Below, piece after piece: positions 55,173 to 64,000 of a stretch of 64,000 nt of DNA (position 1 is its first letter; each line of letters starts with the position of its first letter). A program made the translations under genes and the position numbers. Source of the stretch: Actinomyces sp. GTDB taxonomy: Bacteria; Actinomycetota; Actinomycetes; Actinomycetales; Actinomycetaceae. The notes beneath the pieces were generated by a model. That model was given only the letters and a program-made list of their open reading frames with translations, was not told the origin of the DNA and did no database searches. The stretch lies in contig NZ_JAUMUL010000001.1 in NCBI RefSeq assembly GCF_030530635.1, forward strand, positions 62,001-126,000, read 5' to 3'.

Positions 55173-56465
55173 GTGGCACGCAGCGCCGAGAGCGTCGACC
55201 TACTCAAGTGCTCCTTCTGCGGCAAGAGTCAGAAGCAGGTCAAGAAGCTCATCGCGGGACCCGGGGTCTACATCTGCGATGAGTGCATCGAGCTGTGCAA
55301 CGAGATCATTGATGAGGAGTTGGGCGCCTCCAGCTCCGGTGTCCCGCTCGAACTGCCCAAGCCGCAGGAGATATTCGACTTCCTCAACCAGTACGTCATC
55401 GGCCAGGAGGAAGCCAAACGGGCCATGAGCGTGGCCGTGTACAACCACTACAAGCGCGTGCAGATGCGTGAGCGTGCCGTGGCCGAGGGGGATGGGCTGG
55501 AGTTGGGCAAGTCCAACATCCTCCTGCTGGGCCCCACTGGCACCGGTAAGACCCACCTGGCCCGCACCCTCGCCCGTCTGCTCGACGTACCCTTCGCCAT
55601 CGTCGACGCCACCGCCCTGACCGAGGCCGGCTATGTGGGCGAGGATGTGGAGAACATCCTGCTCAAGCTCATTCAGGCCGCCGACGGTGATGTCAAGCGT
55701 GCCGAGAAGGGCATCATCTACATCGACGAGATCGACAAGATCGGTCGCAAGGCCGAGAACCCGTCCATCACCAGGGACGTCTCCGGTGAGGGCGTGCAGC
55801 AGGCGCTGCTGAAGATCATTGAGGGCACCACCGCCTCCGTGCCGCCGGGCGGCGGGCGCAAGCACCCTCATCAGGAGTTCCTGGAGATCGACACCACGAA
55901 CATCCTGTTCATTGCCGCCGGCGCCTTCTCCGGTATTGAGGAGATTGTCCGCCAGCGCCGGCGTCGTGAGGCCGGTGCGCAGGTAGTCGGCTTCGGTGCG
56001 ACCCTGGCCAAGGACCACAACCAGGATGTGTTCGCCACGCCGGTGCGTCCGGAGGATCTGCACAAGTTCGGGTTGATCCCCGAGTTCATTGGTCGCCTGC
56101 CGGTGATCGCCACCGTTCACGACCTGGGTGTGCCCGAGTTGGTACGGGTGATGACGGAGCCGAAGAACGCCCTGCTCACCCAGTACGAGTACCTGTTCAG
56201 CCTCGACGGGGTCGAACTGGTTCTCACCGACGAGGCCATTGAAGCAATCGCCTCCCTCGCCCTGGAGCGCAAGACCGGCGCTCGGGGGCTGACCAGCATT
56301 GTGGAGGAGGTGCTCGGCCAGGCCATGTTCGAGGTTCCCTCCATGCCGGAGGTCGGTCGGGTCGTCGTCGACGCCGACGCCGTGCGCGGCAGCGGCAGCC
56401 CCCGTTACGAGCACGGCAGCGGCACCCTGTCGGCCACCTCCAAGGGCAGGACCCGCTCGGCATGA
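55173..56465 (+). CDS. clpX: ATP-dependent Clp protease ATP-binding subunit ClpX
   Basis: 430 aa AAA+ unfoldase. The N-terminal zinc-binding domain has CSFCGKS (C13, C16) and ICDEC (C35, C38); Walker A is [13 protein letters not shown], Walker [11 protein letters not shown], and the pore loop is GYVGEDVE. The C-terminal sensor 2 contains [12 protein letters not shown] 55173 is chosen for GGGAGGG upstream and the standard N-terminus; a TAGGCT at about 55120 could be its -10. No clpP gene is adjacent in this window. It overlaps the chorismate mutase gene. Confidence 0.97.
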   Translation: MARSAESVDLLKCSFCGKSQKQVKKLIAGPGVYICDECIELCNEIIDEELGASSSGVPLELPKPQEIFDFLNQYVIGQEEAKRAMSVAVYNHYKRVQMRERAVAEGDGLELGKSNILLLGPTGTGKTHLARTLARLLDVPFAIVDATALTEAGYVGEDVENILLKLIQAADGDVKRAEKGIIYIDEIDKIGRKAENPSITRDVSGEGVQQALLKIIEGTTASVPPGGGRKHPHQEFLEIDTTNILFIAAGAFSGIEEIVRQRRRREAGAQVVGFGATLAKDHNQDVFATPVRPEDLHKFGLIPEFIGRLPVIATVHDLGVPELVRVMTEPKNALLTQYEYLFSLDGVELVLTDEAIEAIASLALERKTGARGLTSIVEEVLGQAMFEVPSMPEVGRVVVDADAVRGSGSPRYEHGSGTLSATSKGRTRSA

Positions 56466-56794
56466 GTGCTGCCGACCCTCAGGTCCCGCCACAGCTGGCC
56501 GCCTACCGCGCCACCATCGACAACCTCGACGCCGCCCTCATACACCTACTGGCCGAGCGCTTCCGCTGCACCCGTCAGGTGGGCCGCCTCAAGGCGGACC
56601 TGCGCCTGCCGCCCTCGGACCCGGTGCGTGAGGAGCAGCAGGTGGCCCGCCTGCGGGCACTGGCCGAGGAGGCCGGCCTGGATCCGGTGTTCGCGGAGAA
56701 GTTCTTCGCTTTCATTGTGGCCGAGGTGATCCGCCACCACGAGGCGATCCGGGAAGGCGCTATCGAAGATCTACACGCTGATCCGCGCGTTTGA
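56462..56794 (+). CDS. Chorismate mutase, AroQ type
   Basis: 110 aa, converting chorismate to prephenate for Phe and Tyr. Helix 1 has [20 protein letters not shown] with the conserved R and LLAER; helix 2 starts [20 protein letters not shown]; helix 3 holds [14 protein letters not shown]. The start overlaps the clpX stop. The last 11 residues are encoded inside the convergent ABC ATPase gene, a 35-bp overlap of 3' ends, so its original C-terminus may have been altered by arrival of the downstream cassette. Confidence 0.88.
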   Translation: MSAADPQVPPQLAAYRATIDNLDAALIHLLAERFRCTRQVGRLKADLRLPPSDPVREEQQVARLRALAEEAGLDPVFAEKFFAFIVAEVIRHHEAIREGAIEDLHADPRV

Positions 56795-57404
56795 TAATCC
56801 CGGCGTCGTGGGTAGCGACGAGAATCGCCGCCGATGCGTTGCTCCACGCGTCAATAGCGTTGATGACCAGCGATGTCAGTTCTTCATCTGCACCCGCGGT
56901 GGGTTCGTCCAGGATGACCAAGCGGGGGTTGTCCATGAGGAGTGTGCGTGCGAGGGCCACGCGCATCCGTTCCCCGCCGCTGAGTAGGCCTGCGCGGTGA
57001 CTGACTAGGTGAGTGATTTCGGCCCTGGCCAGGGCCTCGGATGCTCGTGGCTTGCGTTGACGCCGAGGAATCCCCAGAGCCCACGCCGCGTGCCGGAGTG
57101 TGGCGTCTACGGTCCACGAATCCTCTAGTAGGAGCCTCTGGGGCTGAAGGACGATCGTGGTGCGGTGTGACCGCCTGATGTCGCGCGGCCTCATGTGGGT
57201 GGAGGCGACGCCATCGATGGCAACGGTTCCTGTGAAGTCCAGGTCGTACAGGCCCAGGCACCAGGCCGCGGTGGTCTTTCCGGAGCCGTTGGGTCCGGTG
57301 AGTGCGGTGATGCTCCCTTCTGTGAGGGACAGGTCTAGGCTATCGATGAGAATGCGCCCGCCTCTGGCAATGGTTAGACCTTCGACGGTTAGTGTGTCAG
57401 CCAT
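56760..57404 (-). CDS. ABC ATPase, lactococcin-972 group
   Basis: 214 aa single ATPase domain. Walker A TGPNGSGKTTAAW, signature LLSGGERMRVALARTL, Walker B LVILDEPTAGAD and H-loop VATHD are complete. Size and pairing with a roughly 660-residue seven-helix membrane protein match the putative export/immunity ATPases of lactococcin-972-type bacteriocin clusters. The DNA from here to about 59400 is visibly less GC-rich than its surroundings. It overlaps the membrane gene by eight bases. Confidence 0.82.
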   Translation of the reverse strand: MADTLTVEGLTIARGGRILIDSLDLSLTEGSITALTGPNGSGKTTAAWCLGLYDLDFTGTVAIDGVASTHMRPRDIRRSHRTTIVLQPQRLLLEDSWTVDATLRHAAWALGIPRRQRKPRASEALARAEITHLVSHRAGLLSGGERMRVALARTLLMDNPRLVILDEPTAGADEELTSLVINAIDAWSNASAAILVATHDAGIIKRADQRVDLR

Positions 57405-59386
57405 AGTGAGTGGGCCTCCTGCGGCGGGGAGTGACGGGGCGGGTACTGGTGTGCCGGCTGCCGACGAGGACGGCTACGACGAGTGCGACTGCGCATGCCG
57501 CCTGGGTGATGAGTAGCTCATTACTGGGCTGGACCAGAAGGGGCCGGGCAAGGATGAGCAGGGGCACAGCAACGAGGATCGCTGTGAGACAGTGCTCGGT
57601 CAACCGACGCTGACCCAGTAGGCGAGAGATCTCACGCCTGCGCCTGCGGGACTGTGCCCAGGCGCGTGCCGCGAGTCCCGTGCTGATGACGGCGCCAATG
57701 GCCGAGGAGAGAAGGATGAGGACGTGCAGAGCCATCGTCCTGGTCGTCTGTTCTATAAGAGCAGTATCACCGAATCCCACCGTGTCGAGGCGGGCCACAA
57801 GGTCCTCTACCTGATGCTCACGAAGGTATTCGCGCATATCAGTTACGGATTTTTCGGTGAATACCGCCGCGCCCTGGGTAATAGCGGAAACATAGTTGTC
57901 GGGGGAGAAGAAGCCGTCGGGAACGACTGCGATTAGGCAATCATCGCTCTGGATGCCTTCAGCGCTTAGGAAGTAGCTGACGCCGGGAAGATTGGCTGGC
58001 AGTGTGCCACTTATGTCCTCTTGGTTGCGCATGACCGCGGTGATCGCGTCACCGGTTGCGCCAAGCTGTGCATTGAAGCGCGCCTCTTGTTCGAGTCTGC
58101 GGGCATGGACAATGTCTTTTCCTGCCAATGCCCTAGGACGGTACAGGACGACCTCGCCATCGTTGACGGCAGGCAGTCCGTAATGTAATGCAGCGGTGTT
58201 GTTGAGATAGAGGGTGGGTGGACCGCTACCATCCGGGGTGGAAGCGATCGGGGATCGCCCAGGCGAGAAGCAGGCGGTGCTCTTTCTGTGCTTGCGTGAT
58301 GAGAGAGGTCAATTGGGGTGTCTTGATGTTAAAAGCATGCTCGCTTACGGACCAGAGGCCGAGCGAGGTGGCGTGAGGGAGGGACTGTTGGGCCTGCGCC
58401 TGATTTCGCATGGCCTGCGCCTGGAGGGCGTTGTTGATGAGAGTGGTGCTAGCGGTTGAGAACGACCATGTCATTACGACGGCGAGCACGTAGATGGTGA
58501 GGGCGACCCCGTGACGTGGATACGCCGCTCCGCCGGGTCGACGCAGAGACTCGGCGGAGACAATGGCCCAGCCCGCTAGACTACCCACGAGGGTCATTCC
58601 TACACCCAGCACAGCGGACCAGACGATCAGCTCGGCGGTCATGCGATGGATGCTTAGAACCACGGAGGAGTAGATGTCGTAAGCCACGATGAGGCCGACC
58701 AGTGCGAGGGGTAGCACTAGCCACCGGCATGCCATGAGGAGATTTCGTCTTAGTAGGTCAAGCGCCAGGTGCAGGTGAGAACTCCCCAGTACCCTAGCGT
58801 ATCTGTACGATTCCGTCTGATGGGCTGCGACGAGAGCGAGTACAACCGCAAGGACCACTTGGGCTAGGAATAAACTATGGCCTAGCTCGGAATCGGCGGC
58901 GGTTGACAATATCAGGCCTCGATCTAAAATCTTGGATACTCTGACTTTATCCCCCCAATGGGCTTCCATCCGGTTGATGAACCGGTTGACATTGTCGGCT
59001 GAGCCGATGGCGTACCACCCGCCCAAGGCGTCCTGCTGAGTTGTGCTGCCGCTGTACACGATGGATTCTGGCAGAAAGATTGACCCCAGCGGGGGGCGGA
59101 TATAGTCATCAGGCTCGTGGCCGATGATCTCGACAGAGGTCGTCGAGATTGGGGTTGAGCCGACAAATTCGTCAAACTCGGTGCTGTGGCGTACCTGGGC
59201 GACCTCGACTCTCGTCTGCTTGGCGAGCTGTTCGATCTGTTCTGGATGGATACCGGTTTCACCAATGATTACGTAGCCGGTGGCTTCAGCGGGGAATTCA
59301 TAAATTATACTCTGCGGAACTAGAAGGACCATAGCCAGGCAGAGCGCTAGATTGAGTGCCCAGGTGGCGCGGAGAAGCTTTTTCAT
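57397..59386 (-). pseudogene. Frameshifted bacteriocin-associated membrane protein (lactococcin-972 type)
   Basis: Two adjacent frames: residues 1–386 from 59386 to a stop at 58226, then the remainder open in another frame to 57397. The first contains a signal or membrane helix, an extracellular domain and several helices. The second starts in mid-protein (TLYLNNTAALHYGLP) and ends with two more helices. Removing one C from the run at 58250–58253 (CCCC on the minus strand) joins them into about 660 aa, the length of the bacteriocin-associated seven-helix family. It is inactivated, phase-variable, or a sequencing error in a homopolymer. GC content is low. Confidence 0.75.
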
Positions 59387-59551
59387 AGTGTGTTGTGATG
59401 TTCTCGGCGGTAGTTTGGTTAGGGAAACCTGATGTTGATTAATCCTACCTGGTGTCTGGTGTCTGATGTCTGACCGTCGGTCACGGCATTATTGCGGTTG
59501 GGAGTGATTGTCGTGGGAGCAGATGCCGGTACGATCTGTGGTCCTGACGCC

Positions 59552-61441
59552 TCACAGCCGCCGATACAGCTCGTCGATCTCCCCCGCGAACCGCTTGGTG
59601 ACCTCATCGCGCCGCACCTTCAGCGAGGGGGTGAGCAGCCCGTTGTCAACGGTGAAGTCGCCCGGCAGCACGGTGAAGGTACGGATGGACTCGGCCCGGG
59701 AGACAGCCTCGTTGGCACGGGCCACCGCCCGCTCCAGGGCGGCGCGCACGCGCGGGTCTCTCGCGGCGTCGATCGGGTCCATGTCCGGCAGGCCGTGGCC
59801 TGACAGCCACAGCGGCAGCATCTCCGCATCCAGCGTCACCAGGGCACCGATGCAGGGCCGGTTGTCCCCGACCACCAGCACCTGACTGACCAGCGGGTGT
59901 CCGCGCAGGCGGTCCTCCAGCACCGCGGGCGCCACGTTCTTGCCACCCGCGGTGACAATCAGTTCCTTCTTACGGCCGGTGATGTGCAGGAAACCATCGG
60001 CGTCCAGAGTGCCGATGTCCCCGGAGCGCAACCATACGGGGCCCTCCTCGGCCGTGGTGTCGGTGACGAAGACCTCGGCGGTGGCCTCGGGGTTGTTGTG
60101 GTAGCCGCGGAAGGTGCCGATGCCGCTGATCAGGATCTCACCGTCGTCGTCCAGACGGATGGTAGTGCCCGGCAGAGGCACGCCCACCGAGCCGATGCGG
60201 CTGGCTGCCGGCAGATTCACCGTGCAGGGTGCGGCGGTCTCCGTGAGCCCGTAGCCCTCCAGCACCGTCACCCCGGCGCCCCGGTAGAAGTGACCCAGTC
60301 GCTCACCCAGCGGGCCGCCGCCGGAGATCACATGGGTCACGCGTCCGCCGAGCAGGCTGCGCAGGGTGGAGAACACCAGCCGATCGAAGGCCGCCCGCTG
60401 GACGCGCAGGCCACGGCTCGGCCCGGCCGGGGTGTCCAGGGCGCGCGAATAGGCGATCGCCGTCTTGGCGGCCAGGCGGAACACCTTCTGCTTGGCGCCG
60501 GTGGCCCGGGCGTCGGCCGCGTTGTAGATCTTCTCAAATACGCGCGGCACCGCCGGCACGAAGGTCGGTTTGAAGGAGGCCAGGTCGGTGACCAGGTTCT
60601 TCACATTGGGTGCGTGCCCCAGCACACCGGCCGAAGAGCACACGATCGCCACTTCCACGAAACGGCCCAGCACATGCGCCAGCGGCAGGAACAGCAGGGT
60701 GCGCGTCTCGGGCGCTTCCAACACCTCCGGCACGTGGGCGCAGGCGTTGACACACAGGTGAACCAGGTTGCCGTGGGTGAGTTCGGTCCCCTTGGGGCGG
60801 CCGGTGGTGCCGGAGGTGTAGACGATGGTGGCCAGGTCGGCGCTGGTCAGGCGGGCCGTGCGCGCGTCCAACTCGACGGGCCGCACATCCTTACCGACGG
60901 TGATCAGCTCGGTGACCGCGTCCCGGGACAGGTTCAGCACTAGCAGATCGGCCAGGGCCGGATCAGCCTCCGCCAGGGTAGTGACCATGGTCTCCATGGG
61001 CTGATCCTCCACGACCACCAGCCGCACGGAGGCGTCGGTGAGGATCCAACGGGCCTGCTCCGCGGAGGACGTCTCATAGATGGGGACGACGACGAGGCCC
61101 GCCTCCCAGGCGGCAAAGTCCAGCAGCGTCCACTCGTAGCAGGTGTGAGCCATGATGCCGAGTGCCTCACCGGGCTGCAGGCCGAGGGCGACCAGGCCGG
61201 CGGCCACCTCCCGCACCTGGTCACGGAAGGCCTGCGCGGACATGTCGCGCCAGTGCCCGCCCACGGAGGACTTGCGGGCGATGAGCGCGCCGGAGGGATT
61301 GGTACGTGCCCGCTCGGCCAGCGCCCACGGCGCTGTCATGGCGGCGTGCAGCGGCACCAGCAGGGGGGTGGACTGCTCGGTCGGGTTCGGGGCCGAAGCC
61401 TCCGACTCCTCCGGCGTGGCGGCCGCGTGGCTCTGGTTCAC
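59552..61441 (-). CDS. Long-chain acyl-CoA synthetase 1
   Basis: 629 aa AMP-forming enzyme activating fatty acids to acyl-CoA. The P-loop is YTSGTTGRPKGTELTH; further motifs are GYGLTETAAPCTVN, GWLRSGDIG-like VWLRSGDIGTLD, and ITGRKKELIVTAGGKNV with the hinge and lysine region. The GTG at 61441 overlaps the upstream gene's TGA (GTGA) and gives a normal N-terminus; longer frames are shadow sequence. First of three adjacent paralogues by coordinate, last in transcription. Confidence 0.92.
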   Translation of the reverse strand: MNQSHAAATPEESEASAPNPTEQSTPLLVPLHAAMTAPWALAERARTNPSGALIARKSSVGGHWRDMSAQAFRDQVREVAAGLVALGLQPGEALGIMAHTCYEWTLLDFAAWEAGLVVVPIYETSSAEQARWILTDASVRLVVVEDQPMETMVTTLAEADPALADLLVLNLSRDAVTELITVGKDVRPVELDARTARLTSADLATIVYTSGTTGRPKGTELTHGNLVHLCVNACAHVPEVLEAPETRTLLFLPLAHVLGRFVEVAIVCSSAGVLGHAPNVKNLVTDLASFKPTFVPAVPRVFEKIYNAADARATGAKQKVFRLAAKTAIAYSRALDTPAGPSRGLRVQRAAFDRLVFSTLRSLLGGRVTHVISGGGPLGERLGHFYRGAGVTVLEGYGLTETAAPCTVNLPAASRIGSVGVPLPGTTIRLDDDGEILISGIGTFRGYHNNPEATAEVFVTDTTAEEGPVWLRSGDIGTLDADGFLHITGRKKELIVTAGGKNVAPAVLEDRLRGHPLVSQVLVVGDNRPCIGALVTLDAEMLPLWLSGHGLPDMDPIDAARDPRVRAALERAVARANEAVSRAESIRTFTVLPGDFTVDNGLLTPSLKVRRDEVTKRFAGEIDELYRRL

Positions 61442-63330
61442 TCCTGGGGCCCCTTCTTGGTGGTGGAGTAGATATCGGCGACAACTTCGGCGTAAGTATC
61501 CATCACCAGGCTGCGCTTGACCTTGAGCGATGGGGTGAGCAGCCCATTGGCCTCGGTGAAGTCGGCCGTGAGCACCCGATAGGTGCGAATCGATTCGGCG
61601 CGGGAGACCGCCCGGTTGGTGCGGGCCACCGCCCGATCCAGCGCCGCCAGTACCTGCGGATGGGAGGAGGCCTCGACGACGTCCATCTCCGGCAGGTTGT
61701 GATTGGTCAGCCACTGCGGGAGCATCTCCCTGTCCAGCGTGACCAGGGCGGAGATGAAGGGCTCGCCGTCGCCGATCACCAGCACCTGGCTGACCAGTGG
61801 GTGTCCGCGCAGACGATCCTCAAGGATGTTGGGGGAGACGTTCTTGCCGCCGGCGGTTACGATCAGTTCCTTCTTGCGCCCGGTGATCCGTACCCACCCG
61901 TCGGCGTCGATGGAGCCGATGTCCCCGGTGCGGAACCAGCCGTCGGCCGTGAAGGAGGCGGCGGTGGCCTCGGGGTCGTTGTGATATCGGGAGAACACTC
62001 CCAGCCCGGCGACCTCCAGCTCGCCGTCTTCGCCGACCCGCACCCGGTTGCCGCACACAGGCGGGCCGACGGTGCCGATCTTGTTCAGGATGTCCAGATT
62101 CACGGAGGTCGGACCGATCGTCTCGGTCAGGCCGTATCCCTCCAGGATGATCAGGCCTATGCCCCGGTAGAAGTGGCCGAGCCGCTCGCCGAGCGGCCCG
62201 CCGCCGGAGATGGCGTAGCGGGCGTTGGGGCCGAGCAGATCCCGAATGGTGCGGTAGACGAGTCGATCTGCCACCGCATGGGCCGCCCGCAGCCTGCGGG
62301 AGGGGCCAGCCGGGGTATCCAGGGCGCGAGAGTAGGCGATGGCCACCTTCGCCGCCCAGCGGAAGGTACGCAGCTTGGCCCCCGAGCCGGCCTTGGCGTC
62401 GGCGGCGTTGTAGATCTTCTCCATCACCCGCGGCACCGCCAGCACATAGGACGGGGCGAAGGACTTCAGATCGGGCAGGAGGGTCTTGACGTCGGGGGTG
62501 TGCCCCAGCACCCCGTTCCCGGCGATGGCCAGGATTTGCAGGAACCGGGCGTAGGAGTGCGCCAGGGGCAGGAACAGCAGCAGCCGGGTTTGGGGGGAGT
62601 TGAGCAGCTCCGGGATCCAGCGCACCCCGTTCCACCCCAGGCCGGCGGCCTGTCGGTGAGTGATCTCCACACCCTTGGGGCGGCCGGTGGTGCCGGAGGT
62701 GTAGATGATCGAGTAGACGTCCTCGCAGGTCAGCGCCGTCGAGCGAGCCTCGAGTTCATCCCGGTCCACCCCGCGGCCGGTCTCGGTGAGGGTGGCTATG
62801 GCGTCATGATCCAGTGAGAGCACCTTTACGCTTGCGCCGATGCGATCGGCGGCGCCGCGTACCAGTTCAGCGAGGGCCGCGGACTCGGTGACTACGAGTC
62901 TGACGTCGGCGTCGGTGATGATCCACTCGACCTGTTCGGCGGAGTCCGTCTCATAGATCGGCACGGAGACCATTCCGGCGCGAGCGATGGCCATGTCCAA
63001 CAGGGTCCACTCATACGAGGTATGGGCCATAATGCCCACCGAAGCCCCGGCCGGTAGGCCCATGCCGATCAGGCCGGAGGCCGCCCGGACGACGTCCTCG
63101 CCGAAGGCGCGTGCCGTTACCTTCACCCACGAGTTGCCAAGCTGAGTCTTGCGTTCGATCAGAGTGGCGTCTGGGGTGCGGCTGATGCGGTCGGCCAGTA
63201 GCCAGGGGATGGTCCAGGTCTGCTCGGGCTCCTGTACCACTGGGCTCACTGCGGCGCCATCGACGACGGCGGGCGATCCGGCCTCGGAGGGGACACCGGT
63301 GGACATGGGGGCGGAGGAAGATGGAGGCAC
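61438..63330 (-). CDS. Long-chain acyl-CoA synthetase 2
   Basis: 630 aa. YTSGTTGRPKGVEITH, GYGLTETIGPTSVN, WFRTGDIGSIDADGWV and ITGRKKELIVTAGGKNVSP are the AMP-binding signatures. It is closely similar to synthetase 1 over most of its length (for instance KIYNAADA, AIAYSRALDTPAGPSR). Start at GTG 63330, with an alternative ATG at 63306; neither has a strong ribosome binding site. Translationally coupled to synthetase 1. Confidence 0.92.
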   Translation of the reverse strand: MPPSSSAPMSTGVPSEAGSPAVVDGAAVSPVVQEPEQTWTIPWLLADRISRTPDATLIERKTQLGNSWVKVTARAFGEDVVRAASGLIGMGLPAGASVGIMAHTSYEWTLLDMAIARAGMVSVPIYETDSAEQVEWIITDADVRLVVTESAALAELVRGAADRIGASVKVLSLDHDAIATLTETGRGVDRDELEARSTALTCEDVYSIIYTSGTTGRPKGVEITHRQAAGLGWNGVRWIPELLNSPQTRLLLFLPLAHSYARFLQILAIAGNGVLGHTPDVKTLLPDLKSFAPSYVLAVPRVMEKIYNAADAKAGSGAKLRTFRWAAKVAIAYSRALDTPAGPSRRLRAAHAVADRLVYRTIRDLLGPNARYAISGGGPLGERLGHFYRGIGLIILEGYGLTETIGPTSVNLDILNKIGTVGPPVCGNRVRVGEDGELEVAGLGVFSRYHNDPEATAASFTADGWFRTGDIGSIDADGWVRITGRKKELIVTAGGKNVSPNILEDRLRGHPLVSQVLVIGDGEPFISALVTLDREMLPQWLTNHNLPEMDVVEASSHPQVLAALDRAVARTNRAVSRAESIRTYRVLTADFTEANGLLTPSLKVKRSLVMDTYAEVVADIYSTTKKGPQE

Positions 63331-63483
63331 TGCATTATTCTTTCAGGTAGGGCGCCGGCAATGTGCGGATTGGAACCACGAATCCGGAGCCGGCTCTTGG
63401 AGGTTTCCTCTAAGCGGCGGGCGGGAGTTCAGGGCCCAAGCCGCGCGGACTGTGGGAAACCGGGCGGAGCGTGGCCAGGGGAC

Positions 63484-64000
63484 TCACGCGGTCTGGGCGC
63501 CGGCAGGACCGCCGTACAGGTCATCGATATCGGCTGCGAAGCGCTCCAATGCCGCACCGCGCCGTACCTTTAAAGACGGCGTGAGCAAACCGTTGGCCTC
63601 CGTGAAATCGGTGGTCAGCACCCGGATCTTCCGGATCGACTCGGCCCGGGAGACATGCCCGTTGGCACGTTCCACGGCCCGGTTCAGTGCCGCCAGCACC
63701 TGGGGGTGGGAGGCCGCCTCGGAGGCGGACATAGGTTCCAGGCCGTGGATGCGCAGCCACGACGGCAGCATCTCGGCGTCGAGTGTGATCAGTGCGGACA
63801 CGAAGGGGCGCCGCTCGCCTACGACCACCACCTGGCTGATCAGCGGGTGGCCCCGCAAGGCGTCCTCCAGCGGTGCCGGGGAGACGTTCTTGCCGCCGGC
63901 GGTGACGATCACATCCTTGGCGCGGCCGGTGATGGTCAGGTAGCCGTCCCGGTCCAATGAGCCCAGATCCCCGGTGCGGAACCAGCCGTCGTCGGTGAAG
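63484..64000 (-). CDS. Long-chain acyl-CoA synthetase 3 (5' end outside window)
   Basis: Only the C-terminal about 172 residues are seen, continuing past the window edge: WFRTGDLGSLDRDGYLTITG, RAKDVIVTAGGKNVSPAPLE, then the C-terminal cap ending GPAGAQTA. It is the third member of the tandem set; a 153-bp gap separates it from synthetase 2, so synthetases 2 and 1 may have their own promoter there. Confidence 0.9.
   Translation of the reverse strand, partial: FTDDGWFRTGDLGSLDRDGYLTITGRAKDVIVTAGGKNVSPAPLEDALRGHPLISQVVVVGERRPFVSALITLDAEMLPSWLRIHGLEPMSASEAASHPQVLAALNRAVERANGHVSRAESIRKIRVLTTDFTEANGLLTPSLKVRRGAALERFAADIDDLYGGPAGAQTA

Noticed and set aside
59419..59607. Candidate lactococcin-972 precursor upstream of the cassette
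   Set aside because: The 62-residue frame lacks a signal peptide and overlaps the synthetase gene.

Overview
The window is a high-GC chromosomal segment from an actinobacterium, most likely Actinomycetaceae (Actinomyces-like). The evidence is the gene order pgsA–cinA–clgR-like–DUF3046–recA–recX–ndh–miaB, later miaA–dapF-like–clpX, together with ftsK and RNase J, an actinobacterial LexA box (CGAAC-N4-GTTCG), and many genes that begin a few bases after a TANNNT -10 box (leaderless mRNAs). The assignment rests on gene content and order only.

Layout. 1–10.8 kb: mixed housekeeping and accessory genes: a truncated Gfo/Idh dehydrogenase, peroxiredoxin, tRNA-Lys, proline iminopeptidase, an ATP-grasp protein, a SatD-like DNA-binding protein with a membrane partner, a YccF protein, a multi-zinc-ribbon protein, an acetyltransferase and a Ski2-like helicase. 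10.9–18.5 kb: a possible immunity-type protein, then four consecutive AGCS-family amino-acid:cation symporters. 18.5–26.5 kb: a FAH-family hydrolase, MalY/PatB aminotransferase, gltX, two related lipoproteins, an AbiEi/DUF559-like nuclease protein, then tRNA-Gln and two identical tRNA-Glu genes. 26.7–40.2 kb: a conserved block with RNase J, a PfkB kinase, FtsK, PgsA, CinA, a ClgR-like regulator, DUF3046, RecA/RecX, NDH-2 and MiaB. 40.3–41.7 kb: a membrane protein and a YtrA-type GntR regulator. 41.8–51.6 kb: an iron-uptake and extracytoplasmic-flavin locus: a DM13 protein, ApbE flavin transferase, FTR1 permease, P19/Tp34-like lipoprotein, DUF2318 Fe-S membrane protein, two FtsX-type permeases, an ABC ATPase and an FMN-binding lipoprotein. 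51.7–56.8 kb: two YbjN proteins, MiaA, a DapF homologue that appears to lack both catalytic cysteines, ClpX and chorismate mutase. 56.8–59.4 kb: a lower-GC lactococcin-972-type ABC cassette whose membrane protein is frameshifted. 59.5–64 kb: three tandem long-chain acyl-CoA synthetases, the last cut by the window edge.

How the genes work together. In the iron locus, ApbE would attach FMN to the FMN-binding lipoprotein. DUF2318 (Fe-S) and possibly DM13 could pass electrons outside the membrane to keep iron reduced for the P19-like binder and the FTR1 permease. DtxR/IdeR-like iron boxes lie upstream of the permease and also upstream of the NDH-2 gene, which suggests respiration and iron uptake share iron control.

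Two families of short intergenic repeats are the main unexplained structures. Family A has a 23-bp period with ACCGA-N2-TCGG half-palindromes and ACGTAA. Family B has CACGAGTT-like motifs about every 19 bp; two of its three copies are arranged symmetrically around a long hairpin, and two copies flank the nuclease gene.
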